64,000 nucleotides of DNA from JBBREP01 sp963716525 (GTDB lineage: Bacteria > Actinomycetota > Acidimicrobiia > IMCC26256 > PALSA-610). Numbering within the stretch: the first letter of the stretch is position 1; every line of letters starts with the position of its first letter. The notes under the pieces are model-generated. The model was not told the DNA's origin, searched no databases, and was given only the letters and a program-made list of their open reading frames with translations. Shown here one piece after another: positions 1 to 8,057 of the stretch. The stretch covers positions 1,922,001 to 1,986,000 of the forward strand of contig OY970315.1 in NCBI GenBank assembly GCA_963716525.1, written 5' to 3'. A program made the position numbers and the translations under genes.

Positions 1-500
1 GTGACGCTGATGTGCGGGTTCTCCTCGGCGAAGTCGCGTAGGAACGCCTCGACCTCGATGAGGCTGCGCTCCACGTTCGTGTGCGGCGGGCCGCTGCGCT
101 CCATCTCCTCGCGGATGTAGTAGGCGTCGCGCTGGTGCGCGCCGTACACGTAGCCGCTGTTCTTCACGACGACCTTGCGCACCGAGCTGCCGGGCGCGCC
201 CGCCGCGGCGAGCAGGTTCATCGTGCCGATCACGTTGATCTCGTGGACCGTGCGGCCCGACGCGGTGGTCGAGTCGACGATGAGGTGCGTGTGCAGCACC
301 GTGTCGATCTGCGTGGCGCGCACGATGCGCTCGAGGATCGAGTAGGTGGCGTCGGCGCGCACGAACTCCGTGCGCTCGAGCGGCACGCGCGGCTCACGCG
401 TGTCGAGCCCCACCACGACTTCCACGTCGTCGCGCGCTTCGAGCTCCTTGGCCAGCTTGCCGCCCCAGAAGGTGGAGAGGCCGGTGACGAGCACCCTCAT
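1..500 (-). CDS. NAD-dependent epimerase/dehydratase, partial
   Basis: Extended short-chain dehydrogenase expected to act on a nucleotide sugar or similar alcohol with NAD(P). About 166 N-terminal residues are visible; the C-terminus runs off the window. The ATG at 498-500 gives MRVLVTGLSTFWGGK, a Rossmann strand with its glycine-rich loop, and later an NSGYVYGA segment in the usual catalytic region. It lies 22 bases after the stop of the acyltransferase gene on the same strand, so the two are probably co-transcribed. The same epimerase-acyltransferase pair occurs in Mycobacterium tuberculosis (Rv0501-Rv0502, from memory), which supports a joint lipid or envelope role. The substrate is unknown. 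Confidence 0.85.
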   Translation of the reverse strand, partial: MRVLVTGLSTFWGGKLAKELEARDDVEVVVGLDTREPRVPLERTEFVRADATYSILERIVRATQIDTVLHTHLIVDSTTASGRTVHEINVIGTMNLLAAAGAPGSSVRKVVVKNSGYVYGAHQRDAYYIREEMERSGPPHTNVERSLIEVEAFLRDFAEENPHISV

Positions 501-522
501 GCCGCGCGCCCCTCGGGTTCGC

Positions 523-1485
523 TCATCCGAACCACACCGACTTGCGCCGCCGCAGCAGGTCGTAGAGCGCGTCCTGGATCAGCCGCCGGATGTGCTCGGA
601 TTCCGCCATCACACGGCTGCGGGAGTAGCGCTCCTGGCCCGGCTCGACGTCGAAGTGCACCGGCGGCAGCACGCGCACGCGGAACTTCGCGGGGAAGTAG
701 GTGGCGAGGCCGAGCGGGCCGAACAGCAGCATGTTCGCGGTGACCGGCACGTACGGCAGCCCGGTGAGCTTCGCGAGCTGGTGGCTCTTCCACAGGATGG
801 GCATCGACTCCTCGGCACCCATCACCGCGAGCGGCACGATGGGCACGCCGGCTCGCATCGCGATCTCGACGAACCCGCCGCGGCCGAAGCGCCGCAACTG
901 GTAGCGCTCGTTGTAGAGCTTGCCCGTGCCCTTCGTGCCTTCGGGGAACACGAGCACGAGCTGACCTTCGTCGTGCAGAAGCCGGTACGCGTTGTCGGGG
1001 TTCGCGGTCACCCCGCCGACGCGCGACCACAGCGTGCCCACCACCGGCAGCGTGCGGAACAGATGCTCTGCGAGCCCGTACACGGGCCGGCCGAGCTTCG
1101 TCTCGATGCCGTGCATGATCGTGGGCGCATCCGATGGGATCGCACCGGCATGGTTCGACACGAGCAGCGCGCCGCCGTCCACGGGCAAGTGTTCGAACCC
1201 TTCCCATTCGGTGCGGAACCAGTAGCGGTCGAGCGGGTTGTAGACGGTGCGCACCAGCGAGCGCAGCTTCTCGCTGCGGCCCCAGCGGTCGACGTCGCTC
1301 TTGCGGATGTCGTCGTCGCTCGGGATCGGCGTGACCACGCCGTTGCCGCGCTCGGGGGTCGCCTCGTAGCGCTTGTGCACCGGCACGAGCGTGCCCGGTG
1401 CGACGATCTCGGTGGCCGTGAGGTCGATCGCATCGCCCGCGGGCGGGACCACCGTGGGCTTGCGGGACTCGGCCACGGGTGCCAC
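523..1485 (-). CDS. lysophospholipid acyltransferase family protein (PlsC/MGAT-like)
   Basis: Membrane-associated acyltransferase expected to move an acyl chain from acyl-CoA to a glycerol or lysophospholipid acceptor. The acceptor-side motif is NHAGAIPSD, with the His-Asp spacing seen in the MGAT-like branch, and FPEGTKGTGK is the second conserved block. The length of about 320 residues fits the family, with a roughly 90-residue leader before the catalytic domain. The start is uncertain: a TTG at 1512 extends the frame, while GTGs at 1485 or 1476 are also possible, and none has a good ribosome site. It follows the MATE gene and precedes the epimerase, all on the minus strand. Confidence 0.85.
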   Translation of the reverse strand: MAPVAESRKPTVVPPAGDAIDLTATEIVAPGTLVPVHKRYEATPERGNGVVTPIPSDDDIRKSDVDRWGRSEKLRSLVRTVYNPLDRYWFRTEWEGFEHLPVDGGALLVSNHAGAIPSDAPTIMHGIETKLGRPVYGLAEHLFRTLPVVGTLWSRVGGVTANPDNAYRLLHDEGQLVLVFPEGTKGTGKLYNERYQLRRFGRGGFVEIAMRAGVPIVPLAVMGAEESMPILWKSHQLAKLTGLPYVPVTANMLLFGPLGLATYFPAKFRVRVLPPVHFDVEPGQERYSRSRVMAESEHIRRLIQDALYDLLRRRKSVWFG

Positions 1486-1524
1486 TACATCAAGCGCGCG
1501 GCCCAGGTGCAAACCATCCGCCCG

Positions 1525-2859
1525 TCACTGGGCCGCATGGCCGGTCACGAGCCAGCGGTCACCCCGGTAGCGGTAGACCATGCCGACCAACCGCGCGACC
1601 ACGAAGGCGTAGAGCGCGATCCACAGCCACACGAGCGAAGCGCTGGCACCGACCACGAACACCAGCGCGCCGAGGAACACCGCCGTGGCCGCGCCCATCG
1701 CGCCGGCGATGTAGCGGGTGTCGCCGGCGCCGATCAGGATGCCGTCGAGCACGAACACGAGCGCCGCCGGCGGCTGCATGAGCGCGACCACCCACAGGAC
1801 ACGGAGCAGCTCGGCGTGCACCGCCGGGTCGTGCGTGAACGCCACCGAGAGCAGGCCCCGTGCCGCGATCACGACGAGCGCACAGCCGACTCCCGCCCAC
1901 CAACCCCAACTCAGCATGCGCCGGGCCGACGCCCGCGTCTCCTCGGCCCGTCCGGCCCCGAGGGTGCGGCCGACGATCGCCTGCCCCGCGATCGCGATGG
2001 CGTCGAGCGCGAGCGCGAGGAACAGCCAGAGCTGGTAGGCCACCTGATGCGCGGCGATCGCGACGTCGCTGATGCGGCTCGCGACGGCCGTGGCCACGAG
2101 GAAGCACAGCACGAGTGAACCGGTGCGCACCACGAGGTGGCCGCCCACGACGGCAGCCCGGCGGATCTCGGCCCGGTCGGGTCGCAGATCCGCGTGCGCC
2201 CGGCGGGCCGCGCCGGCACAGATCGCGACGTACGCGAGGGCGGTGCCGATCTGCGCGATGACCGTGCCCCACGCCGACCCGGCGATACCGAGATGCAGGC
2301 CGTACACGAACACGATCTCCAGCACGAGGTTCACGACGTTGGCGACGACCGCGATCACGAACGGGGTGGCGGTGTTCTGCGTGCCGCGCAGGTAGCCGGT
2401 GCCCGCGAGCGCGAGGCAGAGGAACGGCGCGCCGAGCACGCCGATGCGCAGGTAGGTGAGCGCGGGTGCCCGCACCGCTGCGGACGGGCCGATCGCGTCG
2501 ACGATGGGGCCGGCGAAGGCGAGCACCACGACCGTGAGGCCGAGGCCGAGCGCGGCGGCGAGCCACAGGCCCGCCACGCCCTGCCGGGCGGCGCGCCGCT
2601 CGTCGCCGGCGCCGATGCTGCGCGCCACCCCCGCCGTGGTGCCGTAGGCGAGGAAGTTGCACACCGCGAAGGCCGCCGACAGCACCGCGCCGGCCACGCC
2701 GAGGCCCCCCAGCGGGTGGCGGCCGAGGTGACCGACGATCGCGGTGTCGGCGAGCACGTACAGCGGCTCGGCGACCAGCGCGCCGAACGCGGGGACGGCG
2801 AGGCGCACGATCTCCCGGTCGCGGGCCCGCGCCAGGGCGCGATCGGCCACCGGGCTCAC
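1525..2859 (-). CDS. MATE family efflux transporter (DinF-like)
   Basis: Cation-coupled multidrug/organic-ion antiporter of the inner membrane. The 444-residue protein has about twelve hydrophobic segments in two six-helix halves, beginning EIVRLAVPAFGALVAEPLY and containing the conserved early DTAIVGHLG segment. Length is normal for MATE proteins. The open frame extends 88 codons further upstream, but that part is Arg/Gly-rich shadow sequence over the divergent gene. The GTG at 2859 gives the conventional N-terminus. The stop lies just upstream of the acyltransferase frame, so the two may share a transcript. The divergent neighbour starts at 2944, leaving about 84 bases for both promoters. 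Confidence 0.9.
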   Translation of the reverse strand: MSPVADRALARARDREIVRLAVPAFGALVAEPLYVLADTAIVGHLGRHPLGGLGVAGAVLSAAFAVCNFLAYGTTAGVARSIGAGDERRAARQGVAGLWLAAALGLGLTVVVLAFAGPIVDAIGPSAAVRAPALTYLRIGVLGAPFLCLALAGTGYLRGTQNTATPFVIAVVANVVNLVLEIVFVYGLHLGIAGSAWGTVIAQIGTALAYVAICAGAARRAHADLRPDRAEIRRAAVVGGHLVVRTGSLVLCFLVATAVASRISDVAIAAHQVAYQLWLFLALALDAIAIAGQAIVGRTLGAGRAEETRASARRMLSWGWWAGVGCALVVIAARGLLSVAFTHDPAVHAELLRVLWVVALMQPPAALVFVLDGILIGAGDTRYIAGAMGAATAVFLGALVFVVGASASLVWLWIALYAFVVARLVGMVYRYRGDRWLVTGHAAQ

Positions 2860-2943
2860 GGCGCCAGTGTGGCAGACGGCTCTTCCCCGGCGTTCCTCAG
2901 TTGTTGACGGCCCGTTGTCCGAGGGTGGTGCGATGCTCGGAGC

Positions 2944-3264
2944 GTGAGTGCCGGAACCGCGCCCCCTGCGGTGCACTTCGCCCACACGGCGCGCCGGCTC
3001 GGGCTGGCCGCGAGGGCCGCCGGGCTCACGGTTCCCGCGTTCCGCTCGCCGCCGCGCCACCCGGCCCTGGTGCGCTCGATCCGCTACCTGCGGGGCGGCG
3101 CGGTCGTCGCCGTCCGGCTGCACGGTCGCACGCCCGGCCAGATCGAGACCGACATGGTCGACGGGGTGCTGGCCGCCAACCGCCTGTCCGGCGAGGCGGC
3201 CTGCCGGGTGCGGTCCTCACTCCTCGCCGCGCTGCACGGCGCCGCCGATCCCGCCGCGGCCTAG
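2944..3264 (+). CDS. conserved hypothetical protein, 106 aa
   Basis: I do not recognise a named family. The small, basic, alanine-rich protein has a segment HFAHTARRLGLAARAAGL followed by a VPAFRSPPR turn and a short beta-like stretch (RYLRGGAVVAVRLHGRT). It has no signal peptide or membrane segment. It reads GTG from 2944 and ends 11 bases before the tRNA-Leu gene, divergent from MATE. Third-position GC and the lack of a better frame on either strand support coding. A start at the in-frame GTG encoding Val10 is also possible. Function cannot be inferred. Confidence 0.6.
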   Translation: MSAGTAPPAVHFAHTARRLGLAARAAGLTVPAFRSPPRHPALVRSIRYLRGGAVVAVRLHGRTPGQIETDMVDGVLAANRLSGEAACRVRSSLLAALHGAADPAAA

Positions 3265-3275
3265 CGTCGCCCCGC

Positions 3276-3358
3276 GCCCGGGTGGCGGAACGGCAGACGC
3301 AGGCGGCTTAAACCCGCCGGCTCGCAGGAGCGTGCGGGTTCGACTCCCGCCCCGGGCA
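3276..3358 (+). tRNA. tRNA-Leu (anticodon UAA)
   Basis: Class II tRNA. The acceptor arms GCCCGGG (3276-3282) and CCCGGGC (3351-3357) pair fully, and A3358 is the discriminator. The anticodon stem GGCGG/CCGCC encloses the loop CTTAAAC, giving anticodon TAA, which reads UUA. A long variable arm follows (GCTC...GAGC), as expected for leucine tRNAs, then the T arm GCGGGTTCGACTCCCGC. No CCA is encoded. In GC-rich actinobacteria this tRNA reads the rarest leucine codon; in Streptomyces its counterpart is bldA. Confidence 0.95.
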
Positions 3359-3369
3359 CGCTCGCACGG

Positions 3370-3777
3370 TCAGCGGGACGGCTTCTTGGCTTCCCCATTC
3401 AGCGTCACGGCTTCGCGCACGAGCGCCTTCAGCGCCTTCTCGTCGACGGCGTCGGTCTCTCTGATGTCGATCGCGCGCCGCACCTTCCCTTCGAGGCTGG
3501 AGTTGAACAGGCCCGCGGGATCCGGAAGCGAAGCACCCTTGAAGAACGTGAGCTTGACCACCTGCTTGTAGACCTCACCGGTGCAGATGCCGCCGTCGCG
3601 CGACCAGACCGGCACGCCGGGGTTCGTGGGCTTCACCCACTTCCACTCCTCGACGATGCCGGGGTCGGCGGACCGGATGACCTTGCGCACCTTGGCGAGC
3701 GTTTTGCCGCGCCAGTCGCCGAGGTCCTCGATCCGCTCGTCGATCAGCTTCGACGCATCCGTCCCTTGCTGTGCCAT
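3370..3777 (-). CDS. DUF1801 domain-containing protein
   Basis: Small soluble protein (135 aa) of the DUF1801/YdhG-like fold, function unknown. The conserved core is visible: EEWKWVKPTNPGVPVWSRDG, then ICTGEVYKQVVKLTFFKGA, then DPAGLFNSSLEGKVRRAIDI. Length is typical. The ATG at 3777 is preceded by AAGGAG at good spacing, which fixes the start. It is convergent with the tRNA gene and about 120 bases from the small zinc-ribbon gene on the same strand; that gap shows no feature I can name. No catalytic role is established for this family. Confidence 0.85.
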   Translation of the reverse strand: MAQQGTDASKLIDERIEDLGDWRGKTLAKVRKVIRSADPGIVEEWKWVKPTNPGVPVWSRDGGICTGEVYKQVVKLTFFKGASLPDPAGLFNSSLEGKVRRAIDIRETDAVDEKALKALVREAVTLNGEAKKPSR

Positions 3778-3897
3778 GTCGATCTCCTTCGCGAGCTCGA
3801 GAGCTGGGAGAGAACGCCGCCGCCCGCGCTCAGCGGTCCTGGATCCGACCGGCGCCGGCGTCGTGCGCGAGCGCGAGCGCGACCGTGGCGCGCCAGC

Positions 3898-4047
3898 TCA
3901 CCGGCCGTCGCAGCAGCTGTCACGCCAGCCGCAGCCCGGGCAGCGGTAGTGCGCGTGCTCCGGCTGCATCATGGCGCCGCACACCAGGCACACCGTCGAC
4001 AGGTCGCACTGGCCGGTCGTGTCCCGCGTCGTCGTCGGGTCGTCCAC
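3898..4047 (-). CDS. small zinc-ribbon protein
   Basis: About 50 residues ending in CLVCGAMMQPEHAHYRCPGC and then GWRDSCCDGR. The two CxxC pairs plus the trailing Cys-Cys pair make a metal-binding ribbon likely. Short proteins of this look are common in actinobacteria, but I know no function for them. The start is uncertain: the frame is open to 4116, which would overlap the divergent lipoprotein start, so I prefer an internal GTG at 4047. There is no clear ribosome site. It shares the 4048-4114 region with the divergent lipoprotein gene. Confidence 0.5.
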   Translation of the reverse strand: MDDPTTTRDTTGQCDLSTVCLVCGAMMQPEHAHYRCPGCGWRDSCCDGR

Positions 4048-4114
4048 GACCACGCACGGTACTGTTTCGGCCGAGCAGGTGGGCCGATACTGTTCGCGCT
4101 TCCCGGAGGAAGTC

Positions 4115-5068
4115 ATGCGCCGTCGCCACCTGCTGTCCGCACTCGCCGTGCTCGTGCCCGCGAGCGGCTGTGCGCTCGTCGTGACCCCGCCCGGTGCACC
4201 ACCGCTGCGCTACCGCGACGCGGTGTTCGCCAAGGTCACGGTCACGTCCGACATCACCTACGGAAGCGCCGTCGACCAGCAGGGCGTCACCGACACCCTG
4301 AAGCTGGACATGTATGCGCCCACCGGCGACAAGGCGACGAAGCGGCCGGCCATCGTGTGGGTGCACGGCGGGAGCTTCGCCCGCGGCGACAAGGCGTCAC
4401 CCGAGCTCGTCGACGAGGCCACGACGTTCGCCATGGAGGGGTACGTCAACGTCTCCATCAACTACCGCCTCGTTTCCGGCGGCTGCCTCGCGTCCCGCGG
4501 CACCACGAGCTGCGCGCAGGCAATCGTCGACGCCACGCACGACGCGCAGGCCGCGGTCCGCTTCTTGCGGGCCCACGCGGCCAAGTACGGCATCGACGCC
4601 ACGCGGATCGCGATCGGTGGTTCGTCAGCCGGCGCGATTACCGCGATGAACGTCGCGTTTGCCAGCCAGGAACCGGATCCCACCGGCAGCAACCAGGGAT
4701 ACTCCTCGGCTGTCGGCGCGGCGATGTCGCTCTCGGGCGCCCACCTGTTCGGCACCACCGACGCGGGCGACGCGCCCACGGTCGACTTCCACGGCACCGC
4801 TGACCCGCTCGTGCCGTATGCGTGGGCCGTGAACACCCAGAAGGATGCGGAGGCCGCGGGCCTGCAGTCGTATCTCGTCACGTGGGACGGCGACGGTCAC
4901 GTGCCCTACGCGAAGCACCGCACCGAGATCCTCACGGAGGAGTCGAACTTCCTCTACTGGGAGCTCGACCTCACCGACGCCGTCACACCGTTGCAGTCCC
5001 CGGCTCGGCGCCCACCGGGCGATCTCATCCCGGGAACGAGCACACGGTCGACGCCTCCCTCGGCCTGA
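4115..5068 (+). CDS. alpha/beta-hydrolase lipoprotein (esterase/lipase)
   Basis: Exported, lipid-anchored serine hydrolase of the BD-FAE/carboxylesterase type, about 317 aa. The signal peptide MRRRHLLSALAVLVPASGC ends in a lipobox with Cys19. The oxyanion motif WVHGGSFARGD, the nucleophile elbow GGSSAG, and later Asp (HGTADPLVP) and His (GDGHVPY) complete the triad. The ATG at 4115 has CGGAGGA just upstream, which favours it over a frame open to 3971. The last 40 residues, Pro/Ser/Thr-rich, overlap the 3' end of the convergent glycosyltransferase gene by 44 bases. Natural substrate unknown. Confidence 0.88.
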   Translation: MRRRHLLSALAVLVPASGCALVVTPPGAPPLRYRDAVFAKVTVTSDITYGSAVDQQGVTDTLKLDMYAPTGDKATKRPAIVWVHGGSFARGDKASPELVDEATTFAMEGYVNVSINYRLVSGGCLASRGTTSCAQAIVDATHDAQAAVRFLRAHAAKYGIDATRIAIGGSSAGAITAMNVAFASQEPDPTGSNQGYSSAVGAAMSLSGAHLFGTTDAGDAPTVDFHGTADPLVPYAWAVNTQKDAEAAGLQSYLVTWDGDGHVPYAKHRTEILTEESNFLYWELDLTDAVTPLQSPARRPPGDLIPGTSTRSTPPSA

Positions 5069-6547
5069 GGACCGTCACCCGGTCAACGCGGGCGACCGTC
5101 TCGTACCCGAGCGTGCGCAGGAGCGCGGCGAGCCGGGGAAAGCGCGCGATCGGGTAGCGGCCGTAACCGCGGATGTTCGCGGTGGACGTGTCGAGTACCA
5201 GCGCGGGCGGGCACTCGCGCAGCCGGCGGAGCATCAGGTCGTACGCGCCCGGTGTGGAGTAGGCGAGCGTGGCGTTCCCGGTGGGGCGGCCGCCCGAGCG
5301 GCCGGTCACGAAGTCGCTCAGCACCAGCGCACCCGCGGGTGGGCGGTCGGCGCGCCAGTACACCTCCGGGAACGCGCCCCACACGAGGATCGGCGCGCCG
5401 CTCGGGGAGTGCGCCCGCACGTAGCTGGCGAGTGGTGCCGGGTCGGGCAGCGCGCGGAACGTCGACGGCGTGAAGCCCGCGGCGACCGCGAACACGGCCG
5501 GCACCGCGATGCCCGCCGCGCCCCACGCCCGGATGCGGCGCGTCGACCTCGCGACAAGCGGCGCGGCAAGTAGCACGAGCGGCGCCAGCGACTGGATCCA
5601 GTAGTGGCCGAAGAACCGCAGGCCGGCCGCTTCGGCGACGAGCGCGCCCGCGAGCCAGAGCCAGAGGTCGAGTTGTTCCACGCGCGCCCGCTTCGACGCG
5701 CGCGCGAAGGCAACCGCGGCGGCGCCTGCCGCGGCCACGAGCGTGATGTGCAGGCCGGCGAACGAACCGAGGCTCGCGAGGTAGTCGACGAGTGCCTTGC
5801 CGAGCGCCTCCCCCTCGCGCAGGAACCCGCCGTTGCCGGTGAACGTCCAGTGCCAGAAGCCGCCGAACGGCACGTAGAGCGCGGCGCTCGCGGATCGCGG
5901 CGACGGTGCCGAGCACGAACCATGCACCGTCGCGCCGTCGACCCGCGACTGCCGCGCCGACCGTCCCGCCGATCACGCCGATGATCCACGTCTGGCGGCA
6001 CAGCACGGCCAGGCCGAGCGCGAGGCCGGCGAGGAACGCGGACGCCGACCGCCCGCGTCTCGCGAGCACGATCGCGATGGCTCCGGGGAGCAGCGCGAAG
6101 TGCGAGTAGTTCGCGCTCTGCCCGTCCACGGGGAAGAACGCCACGGCACCGCCGACGGCGAGCGCCAACCCCCACCCACGGGCCGCGTTGCCGTGGCGCC
6201 GCCGGAGCTCGAGCGCGAGCACCGAGCGCGGCCCCTGCGATCGCGAGCGTCGCGAGTGCGTGGGGGCCCCGGAGGTCGGTGCTGCCGGTGGCCGTGAACG
6301 AGGCTGCGTAGACGATCGGCACGAGCGGCGGCTTGCGGTCGGCCACGTCGGTGTACAGCGTGCCGCCGTGGTGGAGCGCGATCGCCTGCGTGGCGATCGC
6401 AGCCTCGTCCGGGTCGAAGAGCTGGTGCACGAAGCCGGGAAGCCGGGCGAGCGAGGTGAGCAGCAACGCCGCGACGACTAGCGCGCCGAGCGAGCCCGCG
6501 ATGCGCTTGCCCGGCACGTCGGTGAAGCTACTTGTACGGCGGTACAT
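5025..6547 (-). pseudogene. ArnT/PMT-like membrane glycosyltransferase, two frameshifts
   Basis: Polytopic GT-C type glycosyltransferase that would transfer a sugar from a polyprenyl-phosphate donor. The N-terminal part (from ATG 6547) has a membrane helix and the diagnostic FDPDEAAIATQAIALHHGG and DRKPPLVPIVYA segments. Homology then moves to a second frame near 6223 (LALELRRRHGN onward, with several membrane helices) and to a third frame near 5890 (ASAALYVPFGGFWHW to the stop at 5025). At the first break, removing one G from CTCGGTG restores the frame. The three pieces join into one protein of about 505 aa with no missing sequence, so either the gene is freshly broken or the assembly has two indels. 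Its tail overlaps the convergent lipoprotein gene by 44 bases. Confidence 0.8.
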
Positions 6548-6561
6548 TGCTGTGGCGTCGA

Positions 6562-6587
6562 GGCCGAGCAGCGAGGGAAGGCCCACC
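6562..6587 (+). repeat. short GC-rich repeat F, copy 1
   Basis: GGCCGAGC, one base, then GCGAGGGAAGGCCCACC. The same two blocks, separated by three bases, recur at 11830-11857. Both copies sit just upstream of plus-strand genes (the phosphodiesterase here, an SDR there) in divergent gaps. The GAGGGAAGG could act as a weak ribosome site here. Function unknown. Confidence 0.45.
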
Positions 6588-6592
6588 CGGCG

Positions 6593-7301
6593 GTGAGCGA
6601 AATGATGGCGATCCCGTTCGCGCATCGCGGTGGGATCGACGGCGGTCATCCCGAGAACTCACTCGCCGCCTTCGCCGACGCGCTCGCGCGGGGAGCCGCG
6701 ATCGAGACCGACGTGCGGCTGTCGGCCGACGGTGTGCCCGTGCTGGTGCACGACGCGCAGTTCCCGCGGGCCGGCGTTCCCTTCCCGGTGCGCGCGGCGC
6801 GCGCCGCCACGCTCCGCGCGCCACGGCATTCCCAGCCTTGCCGACCTCTACGAGGTGCTCGGCACCCGTTTCGAGCTCAGTGTCGACGTGAAGTCGCGCG
6901 CCGCGGCCCGCCCCGCGATCGACGTGGCCCGGGCTGCTGGCGCGCGGCGCACGCTCTGGCTCGTGCACGGCGAGCTCGACACGCTGCGCGAGCTGCGGGC
7001 GTACGACGCCGAGGTGCGCCTCGTGCACGAAGCGCGACCGCCCGCCGGCGGCGACGCCGTCGCGATCGCCGACGGCCGGGCCCGGGTGCTCGAGAGCGAC
7101 CGGATCGACGCCGAGAACCGGCACTGGGGCTCGTGGGACGCCGCGCAGGTGGGCGCGATGCATGCGCACGGTGTGCTGGCGTTCGGCTCGCTCGTGCACC
7201 GACCCGAGGAGCTGGCCGACGCCGCGTCGCGATCGCTCGACGCGCTCTACTGCGACCACGCCGGCGCGCTCGTCGCCGCCGTGGGTGGTGGGGGCGCGTG
7301 A
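6593..7301 (+). pseudogene. glycerophosphodiester phosphodiesterase, frameshifted
   Basis: Would hydrolyse glycerophosphodiesters to glycerol-3-phosphate and an alcohol (GDPD family, TIM barrel). The first part reads in one frame from GTG 6593 (or ATG 6602): AHRGG...HPENS with the catalytic His, then IETDVRLSADGVPVLVHD with the second His and the metal-binding acid residues. Near 6812-6826 homology moves to another frame (HGIPSLADLYEVL, then FELSVDVKSR) and runs to the TGA at 7301. A single-base indel explains the break. The HAD gene starts inside this stop (GTGA), so the pair is an operon. The gene is probably functional in the living cell if the indel is an assembly error. Confidence 0.82.
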
Positions 7302-7978
7302 GCGGATCGATCCACGCGGTGCTGTTCGACTTCGGCTACACGCTGTTCGGGCACGAACCCGGGCCGGAGGTGGTGCGCCACGAGGCGGCCGCCCTCGGCA
7401 CGGAGCTGTCGGAACCGGAGGCCGTCGCGATCTGGGCGGGCATCGACGCGGCCGCGAACACGCCGGCCGAGCTGGCACACGGACGCGATCTCGACGCCGC
7501 GGTGTGGCGCAGCCGGTGGCGGTCGATCTACGCGACGAGTGACACGCAGGTGCGCGGGCTCGGCGCCGCGCTCGACCGCTCGTTCCACGATCCGCAGCAG
7601 TGGGTGCCGTACGCCGACACGCACTCCGCGCTGCGCGCCGCGGCTGGGGGTGGCCTACGCGTCGGCGTGGCGAGCAACACCGGCTGGGACATTCGCGCCG
7701 TGCTGCGCGCGTGGGACATGCTCGACCTGGTCGACGCGTGCACGCTGTCGTACGAGTGCGGTGCGGTGAAACCGCAGCCGGCGTTCTTCGCCGCGGCGTG
7801 TGCGGCGCTCGACGTGCCGCCCACGCAGACCGTGATCGTCGGCGACGACGTCACCACCGACGGCCACGCGCGCGAGTCGGGCCTCGCGGACGCGATTCTC
7901 GTCGAGCCGCGCACGCCGCTCGGCGCGCCGCACGACCTCGACGCCGCCGTCGTGCGCATCCTCGCAACCCGCACCTGA
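7298..7978 (+). CDS. HAD-superfamily hydrolase (subfamily IA)
   Basis: Soluble 226-aa HAD-fold protein, probably a phosphatase-like enzyme of unknown substrate. Motif I reads VLFDFGYTLF, with the nucleophile Asp but Gly at the +2 position where phosphatases usually have Asp. Motif II is VASNTG, motif III lies in VKPQPAFF, and motif IV is IVGDDVTTD. The GTG at 7298 overlaps the phosphodiesterase stop by four bases, indicating translational coupling. The frame is the same as the first part of the upstream gene, so the computed frame is longer than the gene. A perfect hairpin begins 17 bases after the stop. Confidence 0.87.
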   Translation: MSGSIHAVLFDFGYTLFGHEPGPEVVRHEAAALGTELSEPEAVAIWAGIDAAANTPAELAHGRDLDAAVWRSRWRSIYATSDTQVRGLGAALDRSFHDPQQWVPYADTHSALRAAAGGGLRVGVASNTGWDIRAVLRAWDMLDLVDACTLSYECGAVKPQPAFFAAACAALDVPPTQTVIVGDDVTTDGHARESGLADAILVEPRTPLGAPHDLDAAVVRILATRT

Positions 7979-7994
7979 GCGGCCGCACCTCCCG

Positions 7995-8040
7995 TTCTGG
8001 GTGCAGGAGCCCCGCCAGGGCGGGGCTCCTGCACCCAGAA
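7995..8040. terminator. perfect 22-bp inverted repeat, likely bidirectional terminator
   Basis: Two 22-base arms (7995-8016 and 8019-8040) pair perfectly around a two-base spacer, beginning TTCTGGGTGCAGG. It lies between two convergent genes (HAD ends 7978, crotonase ends 8058), where a shared terminator is expected. There is no T-run, as is common in GC-rich actinobacteria. Confidence 0.7.
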
Positions 8041-8057
8041 GCGAAGGAACTGCGCGG

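Noticed and set aside
346..2118. 590-codon plus-strand open frame over the acyltransferase and MATE genes
   Set aside because: Arg/His/Ala-rich with no family features; both minus-strand genes below it are recognisable. It is a shadow frame of GC-rich sequence.
5025..5068. Overlap of the convergent lipoprotein and glycosyltransferase genes as a regulatory antisense pair
   Set aside because: A 44-base tail overlap is common in dense GC-rich genomes and the glycosyltransferase is frameshifted here; there is no sign of function.
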